Shown: positions 1-10,596 of the stretch, piece after piece | Layout of the letters: each line of letters starts with the position of its first letter | Position numbering within the stretch: the first letter of the stretch is position 1 | Assembly: GCA_027575765.1 (NCBI GenBank) | Contig: JANBPT010000009.1 | Coordinates: forward strand, 80,422 to 144,421 | Origin: Tieghemiomyces parasiticus | Lineage: Eukaryota > Kickxellomycota > Dimargaritomycetes > Dimargaritales > Dimargaritaceae | Length of the DNA: 64,000 nucleotides | Direction: 5' to 3' | Made by a program: the position numbers and the translations under genes | The notes under the pieces: model-generated | Databases searched by the model: none | Seen by the model: only the letters and a program-made list of their open reading frames with translations | What the model was told of the DNA's origin: nothing

Positions 1-576
1 GGTATTGGCGGACGAGTGGGAGCGCTTGGTGGCCGGCGGCCGGGTGGGTTTCTCGCGAAATGATGTGATAGGCACAAAGTGTGACGAAGGTCCATCGGCC
101 GTCGGTGTCGTGGCCCATGCCGGTAAATGAGTGCTCTCCTCGTCAGCACGACTCGCTACGGTCTGGGCCACCGTGACCGGGTGAAGCGCCGGATCGTAAA
201 ACTTCTTCTCCCCTTTGACGGCCAAATCCTCCGACCCTGACCCGATGCTGACCACGCGGTACTCATTGACGACTGCTACGCAGCGACGGGAGCCAAAGGC
301 CACTTTTCCCTCCCCTGGCTCACCCTTTCGCTTCTTACTCTCGTTGGTGGTGAACTGCTTGGTGAAATACTGTGCGATCAAGGTGTCAGGGTGGGGTTCG
401 GAGGAGTAAAGGTGGCAGGCCTCTTTTTGGTCGAAAATGAGGAGCGTCACTTTGACCCCGCATAAGACGGCGATCTCATGGGCCTTCTTGATGAGCCCTG
501 CGCGACGCCGAGCGAAAGTGACCGTCTTTTGCCGGTCGTTCTCGATCGTACGGATTTGGATCTTTTTGCGGCCCAT
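1..576 (-). CDS. MADS-box transcription factor, MEF2/Rlm1 type (3' end beyond window)
   Basis: The reading frame opens with ATG at 576 in a good context (ACCATGG) and stays open for 192 codons to the left edge, so the C-terminus is missing. The first ~57 residues form a MADS box: MGRKKIQIRTIEN at the start, basic residues TFARRRAGLIKKAHEIA, then LCGVKVTLLIFD. The MGRKKIQI opening is the MEF2/Rlm1 signature rather than the SRF/Mcm1 one. Such proteins bind A/T-rich CArG-like DNA as dimers in the nucleus; fungal Rlm1-class members act under cell-wall or stress MAP kinases, and that role here is inference. The segment after residue 60 (SSEPHPDTLIAQYF) is a short MEF-like extension, and the rest is low-complexity. 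I see no intron in the visible part. The family call is firm; the exact orthologue is not. Confidence 0.9.
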   Translation of the reverse strand, partial: MGRKKIQIRTIENDRQKTVTFARRRAGLIKKAHEIAVLCGVKVTLLIFDQKEACHLYSSEPHPDTLIAQYFTKQFTTNESKKRKGEPGEGKVAFGSRRCVAVVNEYRVVSIGSGSEDLAVKGEKKFYDPALHPVTVAQTVASRADEESTHLPAWATTPTADGPSSHFVPITSFREKPTRPPATKRSHSSANT

Positions 577-2205
577 GGTGAGGAGTTTGAAGGAGTGCAA
601 CGGCAAAGCTAGTAAGGTCGATACAGGCAGGGGTACTGATACAAAAATAGATTGGAATGGATAATATACAGACGAACTTGAGTGATTAAAGTGGAAAATG
701 CAGGTGAAAGAATTGTATAAGCCAAAGTAAGTAAACAATGTTTGCAGCCCCGGGAATTAGTACGGTACTTCAGTCAGATTGCATTGGACGCTGAGGGTCT
801 TTTAAATAGTGCCGCTAGAAAAGTTGAGGCCATCCTACAACTGAGGTCGACGGGTGAGCTTGTGCCCAGAGCAGCGGTACCTGTGCGGACGGAAGCCGAG
901 GCAACGTGGTCAGAATCCACCGGTTAAAGCCCTGGAAAGTGTGGGGGAGGAAGGCACGGCACATGCGCCAACATCGAAGTTTGCAGCAAACCCCGAAGGA
1001 GGGCGGGGTGTAAGGCGTGCCTCGTTTGTGAAGCGATGGGGCGAGGGGTTGCCTACCACGTTGCAATGAAACATTTGATGGGAGGTTCTTGCCCTTCCTC
1101 CAGTATGGATCCAAGGGGTAAGCCAGCTACTTGACGGCATTCCTAGGGTCCAGAGGGTGGGGACGGGGAAGTGCGCACGTGGGGAGTGTGGGAGCCGCCC
1201 CCAGAAGCCAGGTTCGATGTTACACCAATGCCTAGTCTAACAGGCTACCCCACAGTCAGACAAAGGCTATCATCAGGTAAGAGGGGCGTCACTGGCACAT
1301 TTGCAGATGTCATTATAGTGTTCGTCATGAAGATTCTAGTGACGATCATCGTGTGGACCGTACAACGCCCCTTTTGTTTGCAAAGCTACTATGCGGCGGT
1401 GAAAGCTTTGACACATGAACGAGCCAACGGGTTTGGCCCGATCACATGTTTCTTACATTAAAAGTTAACAAGCACAGTGGCAGAAGCATAGGGCTTGGTA
1501 ATGGTCCAACCGAAGCCTGGCTTCATGAGGCGAGCTATAGTCAATTTGGCACTAGAATCACAATGTACCCAGCTCTTTAGGAATGCAAGGTATGGATAGC
1601 ATACCATGCAGCACCCATAAAGTCCTGGAATTTGAATCGTAGGACAATGGCGTCAGAGCCGCTAATATCGTCTTGTGCACATATCATTTTAAACGAGAAG
1701 GGTCAAGTTTCCTACTAACTGCAGAAATCCACCACCATGGTATACACGTTATCGTGGTCACCTTGATGTTCCTCTCCAGGATGCGTTGGCGATGGCAACA
1801 CGACTCATTTACCGGATACTTAAATATACTGGCCCGTAAGGTATAATCTCGAGTGTCGCTTAGTTGGAAAAGATTGGCTGATATGAGTAGCGAAGATTGT
1901 CGAAACGAGTCGAGTGCAGATGATTTAGCTATCATCCAGGGACGTAGTTTGTGACGGCCATCCCTCAGTCAAACATTTATATATTGGTGTTCTGGCTAAG
2001 TTAGGGGAGGCACCAGGGGAAAACCTGGCTGACCCACCGCTACCCTATTAGAGGGCTCCGGTCGATTGGGGTTTCTAATTGATGCCAAGTAAACTGTTCC
2101 TGCCCTTCCCTGTCGTCGCCAACTAAACCACGAATGTACCCTTCGGTTGAGGTCAAGTATACCCAGCCGTGGATTTAATGGCATATTACCACCCTGTTTT
2201 CCTTA
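577..2205. other. Intergenic region, 1.6 kb
   Basis: Upstream region of the MADS-box gene and downstream of the coiled-coil gene. Short open frames here have no coding bias, family resemblance or convincing splice signals. A long upstream region is common for regulatory genes. I see no tRNA, repeat or transposon. Confidence 0.5.
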
Positions 2206-3310
2206 TTACGTTTTGGGATTCCAAGCTCCGGCATCGCCTGCAGCTGGTAGGTACGGTCCCTGACCCCGGTGTTCTGCGATGAGCTGGTCTAGGTGGTCTA
2301 ATTGATTCTCCTTTTCGGCGGCCAATGTACGGGTCTGATGGACCCGCTTCTGGGTCTGCTGTAGGCGGCGCTTGAGGGTCTGAATCGCCTCGTGGTCCTG
2401 ATCTCCTTCTGGAAAGGTCAAACGGAGCTAAGTAGCCACGGTGGTAGTTCCGGGTGAAACAGTACAGTAGGTCTGGTTAGAAAGCAGTTTGGTACAATCT
2501 ACAGCGTTTGACGCGAGGTGACATTTTTTTTTTCTAGAAGCAAAGTGAAGGTTTAAGTCCCGGCTATATTGATAGTACGGAATTGATCTTGTACCTCGTT
2601 GAGCTGGTGGTGAAGGACCTGGGTTGATTCGACCAGGGCGTCGTACTGAATCGAGAGTTCATCGAGTCGTGCGTTACACTCGGGGTCGTTACTGGGGCGC
2701 GGGACGCGGAAATGCAGAGCAGCTGAATTAGGGTAAAGATGATAAAGGCTGACCGCCGGCCCCTGTGGTGGCCAGGTGGTACGGAAAATATCGCCGCACT
2801 AGACACCAGGGGAAGTGTCAGGTTGACTTACCATAGTTCGGCAAGATCCACGGTAGATTTGAACAAATCTTCGAACTCTTCAGTGGAGAGGTTACGCTTA
2901 TTACGGAACCTGGGTTAGCCGGAATATAGAGGTATGAGTCGGATGGAATAAATGAGTTAATCGCCGTCCCCGGCGGCCATCAAGGAATCAGTAACGCGCG
3001 ACCGGCCAATCATTTTGAAATTCTTCACGGCAGTTTTCCGACGGTTGACCACGGTAGGGTCGGCTGCCACGACATGAAAAACTCACCGTAGGGCCTCAAC
3101 CCGTTTAAGAATATGATCAAAGGTCTGCTCCATCTCTGGCGCGCTGAGCGTCGTCTCCTGGGGCTGGGGTCGCCGGAAAGTTACGGTGTCTGCCTCTGCG
3201 AGGTCGCCATTGCGGACACCCAGGCCGGTGAGATTGGCAGCTGGCCGACCAAAGTCAAGGCCACCGACGGCTTGGCTCAAGGCCTGTAGTTGTTGTAGCT
3301 GGGCCTCCAT
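2206..3310 (-). CDS. Small coiled-coil protein, possible DASH/Dam1 complex Spc34-like subunit
   Basis: A four-exon model joins in phase: 3310-3087, 2909-2832, 2691-2595 and 2397-2206, giving about 196 residues. Introns 1 and 2 start GTGAGT and GTAAGT and end CAG. The last junction is ambiguous: a donor at 2578 with an acceptor near 2410 also fits. The start MEAQLQQLQALSQ is followed by a GGLDFGRP segment; DASH Spc34 proteins start with a similar short helix and an LDFPPP segment. The middle (STEEFEDLFKSTVDLAEL) and the long heptad-rich C-terminal half predict coiled coil. If it is Spc34, it would work in the ring that couples kinetochores to microtubules. The resemblance is weak and from memory of the family. 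An unrelated coiled-coil kinetochore or Mediator-type subunit is possible. Confidence 0.35.
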
Positions 3311-3876
3311 GAGGTGTCGAATAGAAATCGTAGTGCAATTCTGGCAAGCGTGTTCAGCGGTTGCCAAGGAATGGACGAGTAAGGCTCTTGAGTGGGTAAC
3401 GGAGTTTAAAAACTGGCAAGTTAGGTAGTTCATAGAGTGGCGCCAAATACAGTCGGAATGTGGGTGGAATGAGGAGGTTAGGGAGGCGTTGGCTAGCATT
3501 CAATCTTGGCGTTAGGGCATTAGGCAGGCCCGGCTGTTTACATTCCATAGCATAGTGCATCCTGTGCGAGGGCCATTCGGCAGTTAGTTCTGTAATTGAC
3601 AACGTTCGCAGCACAACTGCTAGTCGTAATTTAGACCACGTGACACGTTCCAAGTTGGTAAAGCTCAGGTACGACCCTAGCCATGGTGTGGAATGCAGGA
3701 CAGGAAGTACCTTCATTTGGTTTGCTTTGAGGAGGAGTCAGTTTAAAAGGCGAGTTAAAAAGGAAGAACGAGAGCACAAAGTACACAGTAGAATAGAGTC
3801 GCATGCACGTCCAATACGGATAGCAACTTTAGCGAAGCGTATGAACATGACGACACTAATGAGAGGCCTAGACACT
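3311..3876. other. Intergenic region, 0.57 kb
   Basis: Lies between the 5' end of the coiled-coil gene and the 3' end of PSMA3. It holds one CACGTG hexamer at 3637-3642. No gene is supported. Confidence 0.5.
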
Positions 3877-5320
3877 TTAATCATCTTCCATCTCGGCGTT
3901 CATGGAATCCTGCAGGTTAAGTTGGCAAGGTAGCAAACGTGAATCCACGTGGAAATAGTGATTAGTGGCCATAGTAGTTGCATCAGCTGGTAAGGACTTG
4001 GAAACCTTGTGCCGTCCCAGGTCCGCTACATCAAATTGATATCTTTCAGCAATATCCAGCCGCGACTTACCGCTGCGAAGGCCTCGGCCTCAGCCACTAG
4101 TTCTTTGGGCACCCGCTGGAAGCGTCCGTTAGTCTCGGCGCTGATCCACGTGAGCTCGAGCTCAAACTCCTTGTCTTTGGCCTCGTCGTGGGCGGTGTAG
4201 ATGATGCGCGTGGCTTCCTTGATGGCCTGCCGGGCGGTCATTTCCGAGAGCTTCAGCTTCTCCAGTTCGGTGCGGGCCACCGACTTTCCCTTACCCACTG
4301 CGCAGGCGTGATAGCCCCAGTACGTGCCCGAGGGCTCCACCATGTAGAGCTGCGGTCCATCAGCGTCCACCATACCAACCAGTGTGCTGCAGCCGAACGG
4401 ACGAACGCTGGAGTAGGACGTGTAGGCCTGCACGTAGAGGCCCAGACGCTCAGCCATGATCTGAGGACGGTGCGACCGTAGAGTGGATGCAAAGGGGGGG
4501 GGGATTATATATGAGCTTCCCTACTAAATCAGCCGAATGAAGGGTAGGTACATGTCAACAGCGGGCAAAGAATCAGGCATTTTACTTACCTTTCCCGGGA
4601 TGGGCACACCATACACGTCACGGTAGCTGCGGGCCTCGTCACGGGCCCGCTTCACCAGGTGCCGTGTGTCAGCCAGCAGGCCGGAGGTGGCGATACCGAC
4701 GTGAAGGTCAGCGCCCTGAATGCGTAGGTTGGATCCGGGGACTAGCATCTTAGACTGGGCCAGCTTCTCGACAGCCAGAATAACGCCGTCTTTCACCTTC
4801 AGGCCGATGGCAGTGCTGTCGAGGAGAGATAGAATGGGGGTGGGAAAGAGGGGCCAGGATGGACGTGGATGAGTGGTCTATAGGGAGGCGGCCACGGTAA
4901 TGGACCCTAGCCGTTTCCTGCGTTAATTAGGTGGCCGGTCGGTGTGTCGATGACCTACCCACTGTTGTCAACGGCCTTGGAGGCATACTCGACCTGGAAG
5001 AGCCGCCCGTCGGGGGAGTAAGTGCTGACGGAGAGGTCATACTACAGGGTGGGGGAACGGTAATCAAGGGTAAGGCAGGAAGGGTTTAGACCAAGCAACG
5101 GAATCGAGCCAAAGAGTACAGGGTGTCGGTTAAGTCATTCGTTCGCATTGCGAGGTAGACGAGGCTAGCGGGGGAACGCCACCCACTTCAATTGCCGGGC
5201 GATAGAGGAGAGCTGCTTCATGGTAGAGCCAACGGTTCAATCTGGGACTCGCAAGTGTATCGCCAAGCCACTAGATGGCCTGCATGTCGTCGGACTTACG
5301 CCAGTGCCAATGGACGTCAT
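3877..5320 (-). CDS. PRE10: 20S proteasome alpha-type subunit (PSMA3/Pre10, alpha7)
   Basis: Five exons, all joined in phase: 5320-5300, 5041-4959, 4815-4590, 4460-4071 and 3909-3877, for 250 residues, the usual family length. The product is a structural subunit of the outer alpha ring of the 20S proteasome. Exon 1 encodes only MTSIGTG. Exon 2 carries the alpha-subunit signature YDLSVSTYSPDGRLFQVEYA. Exon 3 has LKVKDGVILAVEKL and DLHVGIATSGLLADTR; exon 4 has SVRPFGCSTLVG and ELELTWISAETNGR, which pick out alpha7 (PSMA3) over the other alpha subunits. The tiny last exon encodes the acidic tail DSMNAEMEDD, as in PSMA3 orthologues. Donors are GTAAGT apart from GTAGGT after exon 2. A run of Gs on the plus strand near 4494 is a C-tract upstream of an acceptor. 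Confidence 0.97.
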
Positions 5321-5801
5321 GGTTAAGGGATAGAAAGAGGAGAGGATGCACGTCGCAAGTTAGGGAGATGGGGGATCGCGGGAAAAGGAAGGGAGATGTG
5401 AATGCTGACTAGGCCAGGGTTGAATGCGGATGGGTTAACGGCGAACAGTTGCGCATCTGTTAACTTCGGATGTACACGCTCCCGCAGTCCCCTTCTGCGC
5501 ACCTGTCACCAGCTCGCAAGGAACCCACGCCTAAAAGGGCGGGCCGCTAGCCTTAGGTCGAAAATCTCGCCACGTAGGCCGGTTCGATGCGCTGCTGCTC
5601 TACGTGGTGATTCTAACCACAGCCTTGGAATGCTGCATTGGCCTACGCTGAGCAGCATAGGTATGCTTTCAGCCAGCCAGAGGCTTCAAGTTGTAGGTTT
5701 ACGGTGTCTGGTAGGCGTACCCGTCCAACTTGTAATTTTATTGCGAGATTATGGTACACAGGGCAACAACCAAAAAAAGACCAGGTTCGAAACCAAGTGG
5801 G
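5321..5801. other. Intergenic region, 0.48 kb
   Basis: Short region between the PSMA3 promoter side and the YJU2 3' end. An open frame on the plus strand here runs into the antisense of YJU2 and has no family resemblance. Nothing else seen. Confidence 0.5.
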
Positions 5802-6758
5802 TTATGGATTGGAGTCGTCGCTGGCCTCGTCCGAACTGTAGCCACCCAATAGGTCACCGAGGCCCTCTGCCGGTGCGCTCGTGGGCGCAGGACGGGTAAC
5901 CTTGGGTACTGGGACGGCCGGCGAATTCAAGGCGGCCGCGGCCTTGGGTTTGATAGTAACGCCGAGCAGGGCGGCTGCCGGGGCGGGTTTAGCCGCCGTA
6001 GTTCTCGCGGCGGGACCCAGTAGTCGTTCCTTGGCCCGGCGGAGGTGGGCAGTGGGATCGTCATCTTCCTTCACAGCTTCGGCGGCGGGCCATTTGCCAG
6101 TGATCGGCGCGGCCATGGTGGTCCCACGAGACTGGAACAACGCCTTGACCATAGCCTCCTCTTCCTCGGTAAATTCCGGGCCCTCGGCGGCCTTGGCTTC
6201 TTCCTCAGCGCGGCGCTTATCCTCCGCCAACTTGTCAAGCAGCTGGTCGTTCCCGATACGTTCGGCCCGGGCGTTACGGGTCCGCAGCTCGTCCAGTGCG
6301 TCAATCATTTCCATCTCGCGTTTTGACTCGGCGGTCCGGTTCTCCAAGGCCTTCATGGGGTCAAGCTCCTCCTCCGCGGCCTCTTTGGCTTGTCGCCGCT
6401 CCTCGGGGGTCTGAGTGGTGGCTTTAGCACTCTCAAAGTTCCGCTTAGCCCCGTGCTCTGCCACATAGTCGAGGTTTTCCGGGTCAGTCTTAAAGGTGAT
6501 TTCTGCCGCACACCGCGGACAGCGAATGTAGAAGCGAAAGATCTGGATGGACAGGTATTTTTCGCCGTGGACGGTCTCCTTGCGAGCGTTGAACTTCTTG
6601 TGGGCGGCAATGTACTCCCCGCAGGTGTTGCAGCGCATGGAGAACGGGGCCATGAGACGCACCTTATGCTGTTCCACCTTGGGCTTCTTGGACCGCGGGA
6701 CCTTGGACGGGTCAAAGTCCGGCGGGAAGTACTTGTTGAGGACCTTGCGTTCGGACAT
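5802..6758 (-). CDS. YJU2: Pre-mRNA splicing factor YJU2/CWC16
   Basis: An intronless gene of 318 codons with ATG at 6758. The N-terminal third matches the CWC16 family: [17 protein letters not shown], then [10 protein letters not shown], and a zinc-binding pair of CxxC motifs (CNTCGEYI and CPRCAAEI) around residues 43-83, followed by [20 protein letters not shown]. The rest is charged coiled coil ([14 protein letters not shown]) and an alanine/proline-rich tail ending in acidic and serine residues. Yju2 joins the spliceosome at or after the Prp2 step and promotes the first transesterification near the branch site. The length is close to fungal and animal YJU2 (about 280-320). The paralogue CCDC130/Cwf16 has a different N-terminus, so I favour Yju2. 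Confidence 0.95.
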   Translation of the reverse strand: MSERKVLNKYFPPDFDPSKVPRSKKPKVEQHKVRLMAPFSMRCNTCGEYIAAHKKFNARKETVHGEKYLSIQIFRFYIRCPRCAAEITFKTDPENLDYVAEHGAKRNFESAKATTQTPEERRQAKEAAEEELDPMKALENRTAESKREMEMIDALDELRTRNARAERIGNDQLLDKLAEDKRRAEEEAKAAEGPEFTEEEEAMVKALFQSRGTTMAAPITGKWPAAEAVKEDDDPTAHLRRAKERLLGPAARTTAAKPAPAAALLGVTIKPKAAAALNSPAVPVPKVTRPAPTSAPAEGLGDLLGGYSSDEASDDSNP

Positions 6759-7334
6759 GGCAGACGAGAAGAGTGAAATGCGGGTACTACAAGGATAGCT
6801 AAGGAAAGGACATTAGTAATAAAAAAAAGCCCCCTATGCAGCGGATGAGTGTGGGTCGAAAGGCAGGTCCGTACTTCAATGTAAACGGACCGCACATGGT
6901 GTCGCCAAAGGTGGTGGTCTGCTTTGTGCAATACGTCAGAAGAGGGAAGGCACTTCGGACCGCGTGGCCGCCCAGGTTCCAACTATCTTCGACTGGTTCC
7001 AAACAATCCTTCAACTCGTCTGTAGGCGGGCAAGCTGGGCCACCTCAACACTTCTTTATTTCTCCGTATTGGTTGGTCCGTGTTGGTATTATGGACCTGG
7101 CTGCTAACCGTCTAACCCCCCTCGACTTCCAACCTACTATCTCACAACGGTCGAGTCCTCAGCCTTTGTCTCGCCACAGCGCTCCTGTATTCTATATGAA
7201 CATTTTGTGATTTCTCCTGCCCACTGTCCATCGCTACGTTCGTCGGCTGCTGGCTCGCGCCACTCTTACTTTTCCTTTTGCCGACGCAAACATCAGTGAC
7301 ATTCTCCTCCTACCCACACGTCAAAGTCACCACA
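6759..7334. other. Probable bidirectional promoter region, 0.58 kb
   Basis: Separates divergent YJU2 (minus) and the small unknown gene (plus). No sequence motif stands out. Confidence 0.4.
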
Positions 7335-7900
7335 ATGGAATGCGAATGGCTGCGCAATTTGCCTATCCACTCGGCGGGTTCCGCATTTGGGCGGGACCTG
7401 GTCGAGTCGGCAGCTGCACCCGACCAAGGCTCCTTGCAAGCCAAGTTTCGCCGTATCGTCCAGACTGGTGACCAGCCAAGGCCCTATCGTAGTAAGTTAA
7501 GCGATACGTAGCCATCAGACCTGTGGTGCCTGCGGTATAATCCATTATCCACGTCCCTGCTGGCCGCATCATTAATCTCTTTATTCCCGGTATCTTCACT
7601 GTCCGCCGTTTTCACCACCTAGCCATCCAAACCGATCACATCTGTCTCCTGGAGATGGCACTGAGCAAGCGCACCATAGCCAACGAGAAGGTAAGTTATA
7701 TAGAGGTAGCTCCTGATTCCTCGTGACTAGCCCTACAAACGGCGCGTTCAGCGTCCCCAACCCACGGGGAGACTAACGCACCGTTTAATGACGACCGCAT
7801 TGACGCCTTTATCCGCCAGCGCTACGCCGACGACGATGACCGAGTCCCGACAGGCCCCAGCCGACGAAACGTACAAAAGAAGCTGCGGACAGGCCCGTAG
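7335..7900 (+). CDS. Putative small three-exon gene, function unknown
   Basis: I do not recognise this protein. A model of exons 7335-7491, 7623-7690 and 7772-7900 joins in phase and gives 117 residues. Both donors are GTAAGT; the first acceptor is CTAG and the second is a weaker GGAG. The N-terminus reads MECEWLRNLPIHSAG; the C-terminus contains DDRIDAFIRQRYADDDD and ends KKLRTGP. The frames used end mostly in C or G at third positions, like neighbouring genes. The second intron is uncertain: an acceptor at 7730 (CTAG) gives a different frame ending at 7967. The frame also stays open and GC3-rich upstream of exon 2 (GRIINLFIPGIFTVRRF), so exon 2 may be longer than modelled or the locus may carry a lesion. 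Its 3' end faces AP-3 mu, 92 bp away. Confidence 0.35.
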
Positions 7901-7992
7901 CTCAGTACTAAGAGGCTTTAACCGTTGGAACAATACCAGTGACAACCTAGGACTAAGTGGCTCATAGACGGACTAGGCCTCGGTGTGATGGA

Positions 7993-9999
7993 TTAGCACC
8001 GCAGCTGGTACTTCCCGGATATCGTCTTGGACTTGACACCCTGTATGAATAACATGGAATATAAATCGTTATCATCAAGTATGCAGTATAGTGTCATAAC
8101 AATGGGGCAGCGGGTTGGGTATTTTGATTAGCAAGGGTATCCTAAAGGGGCCTTTACAGGGGGTCGCAGCACCAAAGCCACGTGCTGCAGGAGGGGATTA
8201 CTGGACTTACTTTGTAATACTGGTAGTGCTCACCGGATAGCCGCAGCCCGCGGATCTTGAGGCCGGAGATGGCAAATGAGCCAATTTCAAACTCGGCGGT
8301 CAGCACTACGGTGGGGCGGGCGGAGGCTCTGGTGAAAGAATCATGAAATCAAAGAAGCAAGGAGGGTCGAGAGCGTTTAGAGTCCTGAAAAAAAGAGCAG
8401 AAAAACAGTGGCACGTATTGAATGAGCGGATCGTCCACGACTCTCCATCTTGGTAGGCCGTCCTATCCGAGTGGTTTCGGTACTTACTTGGTCGTAAAGC
8501 TCACGTCCAGGTGCAATGTGGAAGAGGTCTTTTCGATCTTGGGGTGCCTCCACCGCACGGTCTGGGTAAGAATGGTTAGAGGGGGGGGGAGAAGTGGATT
8601 GTTGCGGGGTGAGTCAAGTGGCTAGCAGTAGGGTATCCGACCACTTTCGGTGCCGACATGGTACCTACCTTGGCACGGGGATCGATGGAGGTGGTACCGT
8701 GTTCGGCCTTGGTGGTAATGTTGGCGGCCGCGTCGGATAATGCGACAATGATGACCACGTTTTCCAGGGGCCGGGCAAAGGTCTGACCGATCCCGACGCT
8801 GATTGCCACACGGTACTGGGCGTCGTCATTGGTGAGGGCGGCGCGCATCACTAGTGGGGGCTGGTAACTCTGGGCCTGACTGACCCGGTACGTTAGCAAT
8901 TTGAAGGGACCGTCGGGTGGGATGAACGACAGGGTACGGTCGGCCTCGAATTGCCGCAGGCGCACACACGGGTGGAAACTCGCGTCGTCTAGGAGAGACG
9001 GGTTGGCGAAAGTCAAGGTTAGGTCTGGCATACCGGACATGAGACAGGTGCCGGTAACCCGACCAGTAATGTCCAGCGAAGTGACCTGGCCGGTGTTCTC
9101 CAGTACAGCGTCCACCTCCTCCGTAATATCGACATAGAGCTCGTTATTCTTGTGTCGGATTCCACTCTTCCGCCAAGGTACCAACGAGTCGCCGCCTGCC
9201 CCGGCCCCGCGATCCCCCAGGGTCGAACTGCCCGTCACTGTCTGCATCACTTTGGTCACCAGATTGGGCACGGGTACCTGGTCCCGCAGGACAGCCAAGT
9301 CCGTGGTGAGCGGGTAGCCGTAGTCGAGCATTTCCTCCAGTACCCGGGTGACTGTCAAAAAGTTCTCCTTGATGGTATACTCGGTTACCCGGCCAAAGTA
9401 TTCAAGCAAGGCCTGGTAGAACCGTTCCAGAAACTCGAGGACCAGAAAGGGAGATACTGTACGAAGGATAGGGTATAAGCCGTGTGGTCAACGTTAGGGA
9501 TAAGGTGAGTGCTCCGCCGGCGTTAGTGGTGCACGGTGGAGTGAGAGAGTAGCGTTAAGTAAGCGGATCCGATCTCGCCTCCTTCAATGCTGCTTACCTT
9601 CGCTGGCCACTAGACATAGGAAGACAATGCCGTCCCGTTTGATGTGGATACCCACGAAACGGCTACTGAGCTCAATAATGGGCCTGAAGTCGCCCGTGGA
9701 TGTCTCGAGTAAAGTCTTGATAAACTGGTTGACCACCGTCGTGCCGTGGCTTGATCGCCACTGCTTTTCAATTATGGTCCGCCTGGGAGTATAGAGGCAA
9801 GAGGGAAGTAAAGGATACACGCTACAGCCACGGTCAGTTATCTGCCAGCTGCTTATTCGACATGCGGACCACTACTGGTTACTCCCTTTTCCAGCGGGGA
9901 GGGAGAGGTAAGCCATCGGTCGCATCTAAACTGACTGCTAGGTAAACCGTTACCTGTCACCTACCCGTGGTCATCGATGAGGTAGATGCTGTCAATCAT
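7993..9999 (-). CDS. APM3: AP-3 adaptor complex subunit mu
   Basis: Six exons, all phase-consistent: 9999-9965, 9782-9598, 9456-8669, 8561-8488, 8328-8211 and 8040-7993, for 415 residues, matching the family (~415-480). The N-terminal longin-like domain starts MIDSIYLIDDHGRTIIEK, with PFLVLEFLERFYQALLEYFG at its end. The mu homology domain then shows GSS, PWRKSGIRHKNNELYVDI, LSGMPDLTLTF-like GMPDLTLTFANPSLLDD, SFHPCVRLRQFEADR and SFIPPDGPFKLLTYRV. The terminal exon encodes GVKSKTISGKYQLRC. The order of motifs matches AP-3 mu rather than AP-1/2 mu. The subunit recognises tyrosine-based cargo signals for Golgi/endosome to vacuole transport. The frame is open upstream of 9999, but this ATG matches the family start. 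Confidence 0.95.
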
Positions 10000-10596
10000 G
10001 GCAATTGCGAGGCACCTCAGCGACTGGCGGGGCGTGGTGGAAGGATAGGATGCCCTGGAGACGGAGAAAGAGTGATTGGCTTGGAGATTCGGGAGGCGAT
10101 GGTATACGGTGCAAGTGTTGGAAATGAGGTACAAGAGGGCCAACTGGTTTGTACTACAGGCAGTCCCGCCCCTGACTTGGGCCCCGGCTAGTACTGGTCC
10201 CTTGGCTACTTCCAAATATTCCTGGTCTGGCTTAGCAGCCAATTTGCTACGGCGGGCTCATAGCTAGCTTGGAGTTCACCTTTCCCGAGACGCTGGAATT
10301 ACCGCCTAGGTCGAATTAGTAACCTGCGTTGCGCCATGCTAGCCCCTTTATTTTCCAGGGCCAGGCCTTCGGTCGGGGCCCGGTCTCTCGGGCATAACCA
10401 TCGGCACGGTTAGACCGCCAACATCACCCCCATTGTGTTAGTACCGCGAGGGATATACATGCCAAAATTTATGATAAATCTATAGACGCACTGGGCGTCT
10501 CCAAATATGAGAAGGGAGGTTTGTGCACCAGGGCGTAGGTGAAGAGGAACGTTGACATATACATGAAAACCAAGCGGGTGAAAGCAATAGCACAAG
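10000..10596. other. Intergenic region, 0.6 kb
   Basis: Upstream of AP-3 mu and downstream of the UDP-sugar transporter. Open frames here have no family resemblance. Nothing else seen. Confidence 0.45.

Noticed and set aside
2961..3063. Peptide-like stretch VKNFKMIGRSRVTDSLMAAG inside intron 1 of the coiled-coil gene
   Set aside because: The flanking exons join in phase without it, and using it would need a 23-bp intron or would introduce a stop.
10000..10242. In-frame upstream extension of AP-3 mu to 10242
   Set aside because: The family start (MI.S.YLI) matches the ATG at 9999, and the upstream text has no similarity to AP mu subunits.
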